A DNA stretch of 41,679 nt, from assembly GCF_019599295.1 (NCBI RefSeq), contig NZ_JAIEWN010000019.1, positions 2,885-44,563 of the forward strand, in the 5' to 3' direction. The position numbers were made by a program, and so were the translations under genes. The notes under the pieces were generated by a model that was given only the letters and a program-made list of their open reading frames with translations, was not told where the DNA came from and did no database searches. The stretch comes from Oscillochloris sp. ZM17-4 (GTDB lineage Bacteria > Chloroflexota > Chloroflexia > Chloroflexales > Chloroflexaceae). Positions within the stretch are counted from its first letter, which is position 1; the number at the start of each line of letters is the position of its first letter. This document shows positions 16,021 through 23,892 of this stretch, in pieces.

Positions 16021-16916
16021 CCGATCGCCCGCGTCAGCTCATAGAGGCTGAGCACGCCAAACTCGGCGTAGAAGATCGCCCAGAGGAACATATAGAAGCC
16101 GCTGATTGATGTCTGAGATCGCAGATCAACGCGCAGGCTGGCGAGCCAGAACAGCCCGATGATCGCCAGGTGGCTAAGCAGCAGAAAGAGCGCGCCGCCG
16201 CTCGGCAGGAGCAGCAGGGCCAGGAGGATCGGGATGCCGTAGCAGATGCTCAGGATGGCCCGGCCCAGGCCGAGCACCCGCTGCGGCCCCATGCTGGTGG
16301 TGAATGTCTCGATCTTATATAGCGCATCGCCCTTGCCATCTGGGAGGTCTTTATAGATCGCGATCACCAGGCCGAAGCCGAAGAAGAAGACGCCCATCAT
16401 GGCCAGGGTGATCAGGGGCGGGCGCACCCCAAAGACCTGGCTGTAGTGCAGGGCCAGGCCGAGGTTCGACAGCACCCCGCGGGCGAAGGCGATGCTGATC
16501 GCCGCCGAGATCGGGCGGCGCTTGAGGCGCGCCGGCGGCAGCGAGTAGAGCGTGCCGATCAGCATGATCGGGGCCACGGTGAGCAGCAGGTAGGGCCCGG
16601 CGATCAGGGCGAGCGTCAGTGCCAGCACGCCCGCCGCCGCCACGATCACGCGGCCCTGGGCCATGCTCAGCCGCCCTCCGGCGAGCGGCAGCCATGGCTT
16701 ATTCACCCGGTCGATGTCTACATCAGTGATCTGGTTGATCCCGACGACGTAGACGTTCAGCGACAGACAGGCCACCAGCGCCAGCGTGAGCGGGGCCACG
16801 GCGGCGGGGCCTGCCTGCCGGCCCGCCACGATCACAAAGATCGTGAGCACCTGAACGGTTGTGGCGATGATGGTATGGGGTCGGCCAAATGCGACCAGGG
16901 TGCGGAGCATACGCAT
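16017..16916 (-). CDS. UbiA-family prenyltransferase (homogentisate phytyltransferase-like)
   Basis: The 299-residue membrane protein carries NQITDVDIDRVNKPWLPLAGG (about residue 60) and KDLPDGKGDALYKIETFTTSMG (about 190). NKP.LPLA.G next to the first Asp motif and KDLPD..GD...I.TF in the second are the hallmark of homogentisate phytyl/solanesyl transferases. These belong to tocopherol and plastoquinone synthesis in cyanobacteria and plastids. Eight to nine helices are visible. It is first in a two-gene operon with the MenA-like gene. The start has AAGGAT 5-6 nt upstream. Acceptor and prenyl donor are inferred; BchG/chlorophyll-synthase-like activity is a weaker alternative. Confidence 0.8.
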   Translation of the reverse strand: MRMLRTLVAFGRPHTIIATTVQVLTIFVIVAGRQAGPAAVAPLTLALVACLSLNVYVVGINQITDVDIDRVNKPWLPLAGGRLSMAQGRVIVAAAGVLALTLALIAGPYLLLTVAPIMLIGTLYSLPPARLKRRPISAAISIAFARGVLSNLGLALHYSQVFGVRPPLITLAMMGVFFFGFGLVIAIYKDLPDGKGDALYKIETFTTSMGPQRVLGLGRAILSICYGIPILLALLLLPSGGALFLLLSHLAIIGLFWLASLRVDLRSQTSISGFYMFLWAIFYAEFGVLSLYELTRAIG

Positions 16917-16939
16917 AGCAATCCTTATGTATATACTAC

Positions 16940-16968
16940 ACTATATACGACCTTCTTCCCGTTAGCAA
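16940..16968 (-). promoter_or_regulatory. Promoter of the UbiA operon
   Basis: Reading the minus strand: TTGCTA (16968-16963), a 17-bp spacer, TATAGT (16945-16940). The start would be near 16933, giving a leader of about 17 nt. The -10 box overlaps a 7-bp inverted repeat GTATATA/TATATAC (16929-16935/16942-16948) that could be an operator. Confidence 0.6.
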
Positions 16969-17021
16969 GTCCTATGCCCCATCATGCGAGCAGCATCGCC
17001 ATGAGCGCGCCGTAGCGCGCG

Positions 17022-17061
17022 ACGACAGGGGGAGCGGCGCATGCGCCGCTCCCCCTGTCGT
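17022..17061. terminator. 19-bp perfect hairpin downstream of the YiaA-like gene
   Basis: Arms 17022-17040 and 17043-17061 with centre AT. It lies 20 nt past the end of the minus-strand gene at 17082. The minus strand has no T-run after it. Confidence 0.65.
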
Positions 17062-17081
17062 GCGTCACCTTTTGCTAGATG

Positions 17082-17546
17082 TCAGTCCGTGGCGGTAGTG
17101 CTGCTCGGCGTGGGCCAGCGAAAGCGCTCCCCTGGCTCGCTCGCCTCTCCGCCGCTGATCGCAAGGTCACGAGTGTTCTTCTGCACCGTCACTGCGGCGA
17201 ACATCGCGAGCACGAAGGCCATTGCGTAGAAGCCCTTCTCGCTCAACAGAAGCGAGGCGTTCCAGAGCCCGACGGCAAGGAGCGTGATCGTCAGGGCCAC
17301 CGAGCTCCAGCTCAGCCCGAAATAGATCGGCGTCACCGGGACGCCTTCGAGGTGATCGCGGACACTCTTCTGCAGGGAGACCGCAGCGAACAACCCGTAC
17401 ATCAGGACGGTGAAGTAGTAGCCCTTCTCACTCAGCGGCATGCCAGCGTTCCATAGGCCCACCAGGTAGGCGGTAATCCCTGCGAGGAGTGCGGCCCAAG
17501 ATGCTAAAACGAAGGCACTTGACGGCTTCTGCGGTATGGTGCTCAT
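17082..17546 (-). CDS. YiaA/YiaB-family inner membrane protein with two repeats
   Basis: The 154-residue protein consists of two copies of the YiaA/B unit. The first is YLVGLWNAGMPLSEKGYYFTVLMYGLFAAVSLQKSVRD and the second LAVGLWNASLLLSEKGFYAMAFVLAMFAAVTVQKNTRD, each with two membrane helices around the conserved LSEKG.Y loop. Four helices in total are expected, with a short polar C-terminus. Its function is unknown; in enterobacteria the family is an uncharacterised inner membrane protein. ATG 17546 has GGAGAGGAG about 10 nt upstream; a longer frame extends to 17591 across the promoter palindrome and is unlikely. Confidence 0.88.
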   Translation of the reverse strand: MSTIPQKPSSAFVLASWAALLAGITAYLVGLWNAGMPLSEKGYYFTVLMYGLFAAVSLQKSVRDHLEGVPVTPIYFGLSWSSVALTITLLAVGLWNASLLLSEKGFYAMAFVLAMFAAVTVQKNTRDLAISGGEASEPGERFRWPTPSSTTATD

Positions 17547-17570
17547 TGGTAGTGCTCCTCTCCTGTTACA

Positions 17571-17599
17571 GTTATATGTGTACCTGGACACACTATAAC
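17571..17599. promoter_or_regulatory. Quasi-palindrome upstream of the YiaA-like gene
   Basis: GTTATATGTGT and ACACACTATAAC face each other across six bases; one inserted base breaks perfect symmetry. A minus-strand TATAGT (17592-17597), possibly the -10 box, is embedded. The half site shares TATATGTGT with the ABC operator at 13143-13174, which may indicate the same class of regulator. Confidence 0.4.
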
Positions 17600-17719
17600 G
17601 AGGCGAGCAGCAGAACCTATGGATCGAAGGGTGAAGCGTGAGGTGTGACGAGATACGGCAGCACGCAGTTCACCGTGATCGAGGTGCTCCCGCAGGTGTG
17701 TGGGGCGGCTGTCCCTCTA

Positions 17720-17944
17720 TCACGGGAGCGGCTCCAAAAACAGCACATCGTCGGATGATCGCTCGGCGCTCCAGCCCTCTCCCGCATCTCCGCCTATGCG
17801 CCACCAGGTCAGGCCATCGACCTGAGCTGGCCCCTCGATGACGGTCACCTCGCTGCCCTCGGGGAAGCGTGCCACAACGCGGATGGAGCCGGCCAGCCCA
17901 GGCGCGGCGCGCGCGCGCAGAGATGAATCATTGACGTTCACCAC
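17720..17944 (-). CDS. Small SH3-like domain protein or fragment
   Basis: The frame encodes VVNVNDSSLRARAAPGLAGS followed by a segment ending GWSAERSSDDVLFLEPLP. This is a single bacterial SH3 (SH3b) domain, normally a cell-wall or ligand-binding module attached to a larger exported protein. Here it stands alone, without signal peptide. The start is unclear: an in-frame GTG at 17944 is used here, while the open frame continues to a TTG at 18037 across a TATAAT. The best ribosome binding site (GGAGG, then ATG at about 17959) is in another frame and stops after 11 codons, which suggests a frameshifted remnant. Orientation is divergent from the hybrid kinase. Confidence 0.5.
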   Translation of the reverse strand: MVNVNDSSLRARAAPGLAGSIRVVARFPEGSEVTVIEGPAQVDGLTWWRIGGDAGEGWSAERSSDDVLFLEPLP

Positions 17945-18148
17945 GCGGGCGCGCCCAGGACATAGGAGCCTCCATAGTATGACCGATAGGCGCGGCCTGA
18001 GGCCGCACCACTGTCTATTATACGCCTGTGCCGCCAATAAAGTTGCCGTTGCCGGCTTGCCGGCGGTGAGGGCAAGACTCTGTAAGAGGCTAGCGTATAC
18101 TAAGGGAGTGATCCCGCCTGATCATCACGCCTGCGCCGGAGCCCTGTC

Positions 18149-21100
18149 ATGCGCGAACAGATTCGATCACATCTCCAATATAAGCTGATGCTGGGATTCA
18201 GCATGGTGCTGCTCCCTGCGCTGGCGCTGATCTCGCTCTACACCCAGATCAGCACCCGCGATATCCTGATCTCGCGCACGCATGACGAGCAGATGCGGCT
18301 GGCCACCACGCGCGCATCAGCCGCCGAGGACGTGCTGGCCGATATCGGCACCGATCTGCTGCTCCTCACCAGAGATTCGGCGGTCATTCGCGTCAGCCAG
18401 GGCGACGCGGCCGCACACAGCGAGATCGGCGAGCGCTTTCTCAGCTTCCTGGCCCGCTCGGGGCGGCGCTATATCAGGCTCTGTCTGACCGACGAGGGTG
18501 GGGACGATCTGATCTGCGCCCGCATGGACGCGGGCAAGCCCACGCTCGCGACTGTGACTCCGCCCGATCCCCAACCCCAGACGTATCCCGAGGCTCCGGC
18601 CGGGGGGCCGCGCGACCGGCCACAGATGCATATTGATCTGATCCGGCAAGCATCGCCCCAGGGCGTTGGCGACATCCCCTCACCCGTGCTGCGCTACCGC
18701 ATCGCGCTGCGCACCGAGTCAGGCGCCGGCGGCGGCCAGATCATCCTTGATGTCGCCAGCCAGCCGATCTTCGATCTGCTGATCGATCCTGCGCCCCTGA
18801 CCCAGACCACGATCATCGACCAGCGCGGCACCTACATCCTCGGCCCCGCCACCGGCAGCCTGCTCAGCGATCGCCCCGACAGCGCCGCGCTGATCCTCAG
18901 CCGGCCTGGCGGGACGATCCTGGGCGCGGATGACAGCCCCGACGCCTTCACCACCTACTATGAGGTGCGGCTCCCCGATCAGGGCGCGCACGGCTGGGTC
19001 ATCATCTATGAGCGGCCGCTCGCCGCCATCCTGGCCCCGATCAATCAGGCGCGGCTGGTGAACATTGCGCTCACCGCCGCCCTACTCATTGTCGGCCTGC
19101 TCATCACCTACCTGCTGACCCGCAGCATTGTGCGCCCGGTGCGCGCACTGGCCGCCGCCGCAGAGCGGGTGGGCGCCGGCGATCTGAGCTTCCCCATCGC
19201 CACCGACAGCCACGACGAGATCGGCGCCCTGGCCCACACCCTCGACCGCACCGTCGCCCGGCTGCGCGCCACGCTTGAGAGCGCCGATTCCCGCCGGCGC
19301 GAGGCCGAGACTCTCTACACCACGGCCATCGCCCTTAGCTCCACCCTCGACCTGCACCAGCTGCTCGGCCGCATCCTCAATGAGCTGCTGGCGGTGGTGC
19401 CCTACGACAGCTCGACCGTGCAGTTGGTGCGCGGCGACCAGGTGGAGATCATCGGGGCCTACGGGCTGGCGCGGCCCGAGCGGCTGATCGGCACCACTTT
19501 CCCGATCCACGGCGAGGGGCCGAACGCCGAGGTGGCGCAGCGGCGCACCACCCTGATCCTCGATGACGCGCCGAATGTCTACGCGCACTTTAACGAGGAG
19601 CCCTACCGGGCCGACCCCATCCGCAGCTGGATGGGGATCCCCCTAATCTTCGGCGAGCGACTGATCGGCATGATCACCATCGACAAGTACGAGCCGGGCT
19701 TCTACACCCCTGAGCACGCCCGGATCGCCAGCGCGTTCGCAGCCCAGGCGGCGATCGCCCTGGAGAACGCCCGGCTCTACGAGGCCATCCGCGACGAGCT
19801 GGCCGAGCGGCGGCTCAGCGAGCAGGCCCAGACGCGCCTGCTCGCCATCCTAGAGGCCACCACCGACGTGGTCGGCAGCGCAGACACCCAGGGCCGCCTC
19901 CTCTTCCTCAACAGCGCCGGTCGGCGGATGCTCGGCCTCGACGAGCATGCGGATATTGTCGGGCTCCCGATCCGCAGCTTTCTGCCCGATGAGTCGCTGG
20001 CGCAAATCCTCACGGTGGGCGCGCCTGCCGCAATACGCGACGGCATCTGGTCGGGCGAGCTCACCCTACGGCGCGAGGACGGGAGCGAGATCCCGACATC
20101 CCAGGTGATCATCGCCCACCGCGACGCAGAGGGCAACCCCGAGTACTTCTCGACCATTGTGCGCGACATCAGCGAGCGGCTGCGCGCCGAGGAGCAGCTG
20201 CGCCAGGCCCAGAAGATGGAGGCGGTGGGCCGCCTGGCCGGCGGGGTCTCCCACGACTTCAACAATATCCTCACGGTGATCATGGGCGAGTGCGACCTGA
20301 TGCTGCACGGGCCGGGGCTGAGCCCCGAGCTACGCGAGGGCCTCGATCAGATCCACCAGGCCGGCACCCGCGCCGCCGCCCTCACCCGCCAGCTGCTCGC
20401 CTTCAGCCGCCGCCAGGTGCTCCAGCCCACGACGATCAACCTCAATACGATCATCACCCCCATCGAGCAGATGCTGCGCCGTCTGATCGGCGAGGATGTG
20501 ATACTCCAGACCTACCTGGCCGATGATCTGGCCACAGTGCGGGCCGACCCCAGCCAGATCGAGCAGGTGATCTTGAACCTCTGCATCAATGGCCGCGATG
20601 CGATGCCCCAAGGCGGCAGGCTCTCGCTCACCACCGCCAATGTGGCCGTTGGGGAGGGGGGAGACCACGATCTGATGCCAGGCGACTACGTGCTGCTGAC
20701 GGTACACGACACTGGCTCTGGGATCGAGGATTCCGCCCGCGAGCATATCTTCGAGCCCTTCTTCACCACCAAGCCCCGGGGCAAAGGAACTGGGCTCGGG
20801 CTGGCCACCGTCCACGGGATCATCCAGCAGAGCGGCGGGGCGATCTTTTTCAGCAGCACCCTCGGCCAGGGCAGCAGCTTCCATGTGTACCTGCCAGCTG
20901 TGGCCGGGCCGAGCGCGGCAGCGCGCCCCCTCTCCCGCGCCCGCCCGCCCATCGCCCACGTCGCCGTGGTGCTGCTCGTCGAGGATGATGACCGGGTGCG
21001 CCGGCTCGCCCGGCAGATCCTGGCCGATCACGGCCTCACCGTGATCGAGGCCGCCGATGGGGCGGGCGCCCTCCGTATCTGCACGCAGCACCAGGGACAG

Positions 21101-21334
21101 ATCGACCTGCTGCTCAGCGATATCGTCATGCCCGGCGGGATCAACGGAGTCCAGCTCGCCGCCCGCATCCGCGCAAGTCACCCGATGATCAAGGCGATCC
21201 TGATGTCGGGCTACACCGACAACGCCCTCGCAAGCGCGGGCAGCATCCCCCCCGAAACCCACTTTCTCCAGAAGCCCTTCAGCACCTCCGATCTTCTGGA
21301 GAAAGTCTACGAGGCCCTCGCCATTGAGGCCTGA
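18149..21334 (+). CDS. Hybrid sensor histidine kinase (extracellular sensor-HAMP-GAF-PAS-HisKA-HATPase-REC)
   Basis: The 1061-residue protein has a membrane helix at 13-32, an extracytoplasmic sensor region (33-303, cache-like by position), a second helix at 304-325 and a HAMP linker to about 378. A GAF domain (385-545) and a PAS domain (563-684, LFLNSAGRRMLGLDE) follow. The HisKA box is GRLAGGVSHDFNNIL with the phospho-accepting His near 702. The ATPase domain has N-box NLCINGRDAMP, G1 DTGSGI and G2 GKGTGLGLA. A C-terminal receiver (940-1061) has EDDD, SDIVMP (Asp991) and LQKPF (Lys). Phosphate would pass from His702 to Asp991 and onward to an unknown partner. ATG 18149 has GGAG 7 nt upstream. 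A possible -10 (TATACT, 18096-18101) precedes it. Confidence 0.95.
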   Translation: MREQIRSHLQYKLMLGFSMVLLPALALISLYTQISTRDILISRTHDEQMRLATTRASAAEDVLADIGTDLLLLTRDSAVIRVSQGDAAAHSEIGERFLSFLARSGRRYIRLCLTDEGGDDLICARMDAGKPTLATVTPPDPQPQTYPEAPAGGPRDRPQMHIDLIRQASPQGVGDIPSPVLRYRIALRTESGAGGGQIILDVASQPIFDLLIDPAPLTQTTIIDQRGTYILGPATGSLLSDRPDSAALILSRPGGTILGADDSPDAFTTYYEVRLPDQGAHGWVIIYERPLAAILAPINQARLVNIALTAALLIVGLLITYLLTRSIVRPVRALAAAAERVGAGDLSFPIATDSHDEIGALAHTLDRTVARLRATLESADSRRREAETLYTTAIALSSTLDLHQLLGRILNELLAVVPYDSSTVQLVRGDQVEIIGAYGLARPERLIGTTFPIHGEGPNAEVAQRRTTLILDDAPNVYAHFNEEPYRADPIRSWMGIPLIFGERLIGMITIDKYEPGFYTPEHARIASAFAAQAAIALENARLYEAIRDELAERRLSEQAQTRLLAILEATTDVVGSADTQGRLLFLNSAGRRMLGLDEHADIVGLPIRSFLPDESLAQILTVGAPAAIRDGIWSGELTLRREDGSEIPTSQVIIAHRDAEGNPEYFSTIVRDISERLRAEEQLRQAQKMEAVGRLAGGVSHDFNNILTVIMGECDLMLHGPGLSPELREGLDQIHQAGTRAAALTRQLLAFSRRQVLQPTTINLNTIITPIEQMLRRLIGEDVILQTYLADDLATVRADPSQIEQVILNLCINGRDAMPQGGRLSLTTANVAVGEGGDHDLMPGDYVLLTVHDTGSGIEDSAREHIFEPFFTTKPRGKGTGLGLATVHGIIQQSGGAIFFSSTLGQGSSFHVYLPAVAGPSAAARPLSRARPPIAHVAVVLLVEDDDRVRRLARQILADHGLTVIEAADGAGALRICTQHQGQIDLLLSDIVMPGGINGVQLAARIRASHPMIKAILMSGYTDNALASAGSIPPETHFLQKPFSTSDLLEKVYEALAIEA

Positions 21335-21355
21335 TCACCCGCGCTCCCACACAAA

Positions 21356-21399
21356 CACTGATGGTGCTGCGGCGCGGCGTAGCCGCAGCACCATCAGTG
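21356..21399. terminator. 18-bp hairpin after the hybrid kinase
   Basis: Arms 21356-21373 and 21382-21399 with an 8-nt loop. A second small stem GTGCC/GGCAC and a run of six A follow (21405-21426), resembling the flank of the terminator repeats at 6.2 and 11.6 kb. Confidence 0.65.
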
Positions 21400-21446
21400 C
21401 AGCATGTGCCTGCTGGGCACAAAAAATCAGGTCTGGGGCTGCGCCC

Positions 21447-21536
21447 CATGCGCATCAAGTGTAGAGCTGCCGCCCTAAAAACCGGTGTTGTTTTGTCCAA
21501 GATGGCCAGCTTCGCTGGCCATCTTGGACAAAACAA
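21447..21536. repeat. Dispersed repeat copy A with a 23-bp hairpin
   Basis: Bases 21447-21512 align by eye with 32183-32248, sharing ATGCGCATCAA, GCTGCCGCCCTAAAA, CCGG.GTTG and GGCCAGCTTCGCT. In this copy the distal end is a perfect hairpin (21488-21510/21514-21536, loop TTC). Both copies lie directly downstream of two-component signalling genes. Confidence 0.7.
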
Positions 21537-21754
21537 TAAGAAATTGTTAGACAAGGTTTCAGAAGGGCCGAATCAAAGGTGACAACCGTTTAGTAGCCTG
21601 TGAGAGATGACACAAGAAATACCTACCGCCTTCCCCCCGCCGCGCTAGGCGCGATGTTCAACCTCCCGGCCCCCCTATCGCGATAGACTACTGGCCGATA
21701 ACACCATGTGGCACGCTGGACCCTGTACCTCTGCCTTAGCTCAAGGAGCTTTAC

Positions 21755-23806
21755 ATGCAGCCGCCGCGACATCTCGCCCGCCTCATTACCCTCGCAGTGC
21801 TTCTCTGTGCAGCTGTGGGCTTCGCCGGCCAGAGCACCTACGCTCGCGGCGACGCCAACGCGCAGACACCGACCGCCGCCGGAATCAGCTTCGGCAACCC
21901 TAACGCCCTCACGGTGACAGTGGCCGCCGGCGATGACTTTGCGACCAATGTGCTGGGCGACGCCTGGGACATGAACGTGGCCCGCGACCTCGGCTACGAG
22001 ATCGCATTCCACAACATCAGCGCCAGCAACGGCATCTGGTCGGGCACCTATAGCGGCGTCGAGCAGGCATCGGGCACGGCCTCGACCGGCTACGTCTTCC
22101 CGCTCTTCCAGGGATTCAGCACGCCGATAGGCGGCCAGCTGAGCCAGGAGCTGATCGTCAATAAGATCGGCGCCAGCGACAGGTACGCGATCAACGCCGC
22201 CAAGTACACCCGGCTCTCCTACCGCATGTCGGTCAGCCCGCGCGACAACAGCCGCCCGATGGCGGTCTACTGGACGACGGCCAAGCCGGTGACCTGGCCC
22301 ACAAATAACAACTATTTCGCGCGGACCGACGCCTGCCAGGGGACGACCGCCTTCTTCCCCTGGAGCGGCTGGCACGTCTATAACTTCGACATGACTCAGC
22401 AGAACGGCGCTGCCGGCAACAATGCCGGCGCGTGGGCGGGCACAGTGCGCGGCCTGCGGATCGACCCGTCGATCGTGAACGCGGCCGGCACCCAGGTCAA
22501 GATCGACTGGATCCGGCTGAGCGACCCCAGATCAGCGCCGACCATCTCCATCCCCTGGAATATCACCGGCGCTGAAGCCAACGACCGGGTCGACATCTAC
22601 GTGGCCGATAACGCCGCCGGCACCGATGCCGCCCCGATCGCCTACGGCATCCTGGCCAGCGCGGGCAAGTACGATCTGCCCACCAGCATCCTGCCTCCTG
22701 GCCAGCACTACTTCCAGCTACGGCTCAAGGATAAGGTGGAGAACGGCTGCACCGTCAGCAAGAGTGTCAGCGCCTGGGTTGGCCCGCTCACCATCGCAGA
22801 CGAGCCGGTGATCACCTTCGCCAAGCCGAGCATGACCAGCGGCCCCGACTATGCGACCGAGGTGCTTAATCAGCCCTGGGACATGTCGGGCAGCGACGAT
22901 ATCGTGACGCCTGGGGCACCCTACCCGCAGACGATCGCCAACGCCACCTATAGCAACGGTATCTTCAGCGCAAGGGCCATTATCAATGCTCCGCAGACCG
23001 AGTCCGACTCGCAGATCTGGCTGCACGTCGACCCGAGCCGCCCGATCAACTCCAACCGCTACCGCTACTTTACGGTGCGCCTGAAGGTTGATATGCCAGC
23101 TGGCCGAGATATCAACTGGGCGATCAGCAACGGGTGGGGTGGGCGCGTGATCTGGTGGAACACCGGCATCCAGACCGATGGCTCCGAGAGTAAGTACGGC
23201 ACCTACTATGAGGGCTGGCGCAACTACTCGGTCGATCTGGCCCAGGCCGTGCCGCCGCTGCCGCTCTCCAACCTGGCCCAGGCCGACAATATCCTGACGC
23301 CGCGTGAGCAGAACAGCTTCCCAGCCCAGCGCGGCTGGACGCAGCTCGGCAGCGTGAGCTACCTGCGCTTCGACCCGCTGGAGACGATGCAGGCGGCGGT
23401 CGGCACAGGGGCCGACATCTTCTCGATCGACTGGGTGACGCTCACCGCCAACGATGAGGTCAAGCGGGGTCAGATCTTCCGGATCGAGGCTGGCGTGAAT
23501 GTGACGCCCTCGTCGCTCCAGAGCATCACCTACTACTACACCACCAGCCGCAGCCAGCCGACCCAGTCCCCGGCGCTGAGCGCCGCGCAGACGGCGGCGG
23601 CGCCGGCGCCCCAGGCGGCCACGAATACGGTCTACCTGCCTATGGTGACGATCCCGACGCTCAACCCGGTGGCCGGCAATCCGCTGGCCTATAACTGGGA
23701 CACCTCCGGCGTCGCGCCGGGGACCTACTACATCTGTAGCGTCGCCAACACCGGCACGAACACGGCGACCTACTGTAGCGATACGCCCGTGGTTGTGCTG
23801 CCCTGA
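21755..23806 (+). CDS. Secreted protein with duplicated beta-rich domains
   Basis: The 683-residue product has an N-terminal signal sequence (LITLAVLLCAAVGFA, residues 11-25). Two homologous halves are visible. One starts DDFATNVLGDAWDMN (about residue 59), the other DYATEVLNQPWDMSG (about 366). Each is followed by a beta-rich stretch with conserved YSNGIWSG/YSNGIFSA and a closing IDWIRL/IDWVTL, with a fibronectin-like spacer between them. This looks like a tandem carbohydrate-binding-type module without a catalytic domain. Near the C-terminus a Gln/Ala/Pro spacer precedes VYLPMV, a motif I associate with exported proteins of Chloroflexia; its role is unproven. AAGGAG lies 7 nt before ATG 21755. 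Confidence 0.75.
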   Translation: MQPPRHLARLITLAVLLCAAVGFAGQSTYARGDANAQTPTAAGISFGNPNALTVTVAAGDDFATNVLGDAWDMNVARDLGYEIAFHNISASNGIWSGTYSGVEQASGTASTGYVFPLFQGFSTPIGGQLSQELIVNKIGASDRYAINAAKYTRLSYRMSVSPRDNSRPMAVYWTTAKPVTWPTNNNYFARTDACQGTTAFFPWSGWHVYNFDMTQQNGAAGNNAGAWAGTVRGLRIDPSIVNAAGTQVKIDWIRLSDPRSAPTISIPWNITGAEANDRVDIYVADNAAGTDAAPIAYGILASAGKYDLPTSILPPGQHYFQLRLKDKVENGCTVSKSVSAWVGPLTIADEPVITFAKPSMTSGPDYATEVLNQPWDMSGSDDIVTPGAPYPQTIANATYSNGIFSARAIINAPQTESDSQIWLHVDPSRPINSNRYRYFTVRLKVDMPAGRDINWAISNGWGGRVIWWNTGIQTDGSESKYGTYYEGWRNYSVDLAQAVPPLPLSNLAQADNILTPREQNSFPAQRGWTQLGSVSYLRFDPLETMQAAVGTGADIFSIDWVTLTANDEVKRGQIFRIEAGVNVTPSSLQSITYYYTTSRSQPTQSPALSAAQTAAAPAPQAATNTVYLPMVTIPTLNPVAGNPLAYNWDTSGVAPGTYYICSVANTGTNTATYCSDTPVVVLP

Positions 23807-23843
23807 TCCTCAGGGCCGCCGCCCTGCCCTGTGGCTATCCTAG

Positions 23844-23882
23844 ACACGAGAGCGCGCCAGCTCAGCTGGCGCGCTCTCGTGT
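23844..23882. terminator. 19-bp hairpin between convergent genes
   Basis: Arms 23844-23862 and 23864-23882 surround a central C; realistic folding leaves a small loop. It separates the secreted-protein gene from the minus-strand glycosyltransferase gene, whose stop codon lies 11 nt away, and could serve both directions. No T-run. Confidence 0.7.
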
Positions 23883-23892
23883 GGTGTGCGGC

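Larger units (their letters stand above)
21335..21754. other. Repeat-rich intergenic region after the hybrid kinase
   Basis: No gene is seen in this 420-base gap. It holds the hairpin 21356-21399, a GGGGC/GCCCC stem (21434-21448), the dispersed repeat copy A (21447-21512) and a 23-bp hairpin (21488-21536). The remaining 21540-21750 stretch is unstructured apart from a short CTATCGCGATAG palindrome (near 21675-21686), which may precede the secreted-protein gene. Confidence 0.6.
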
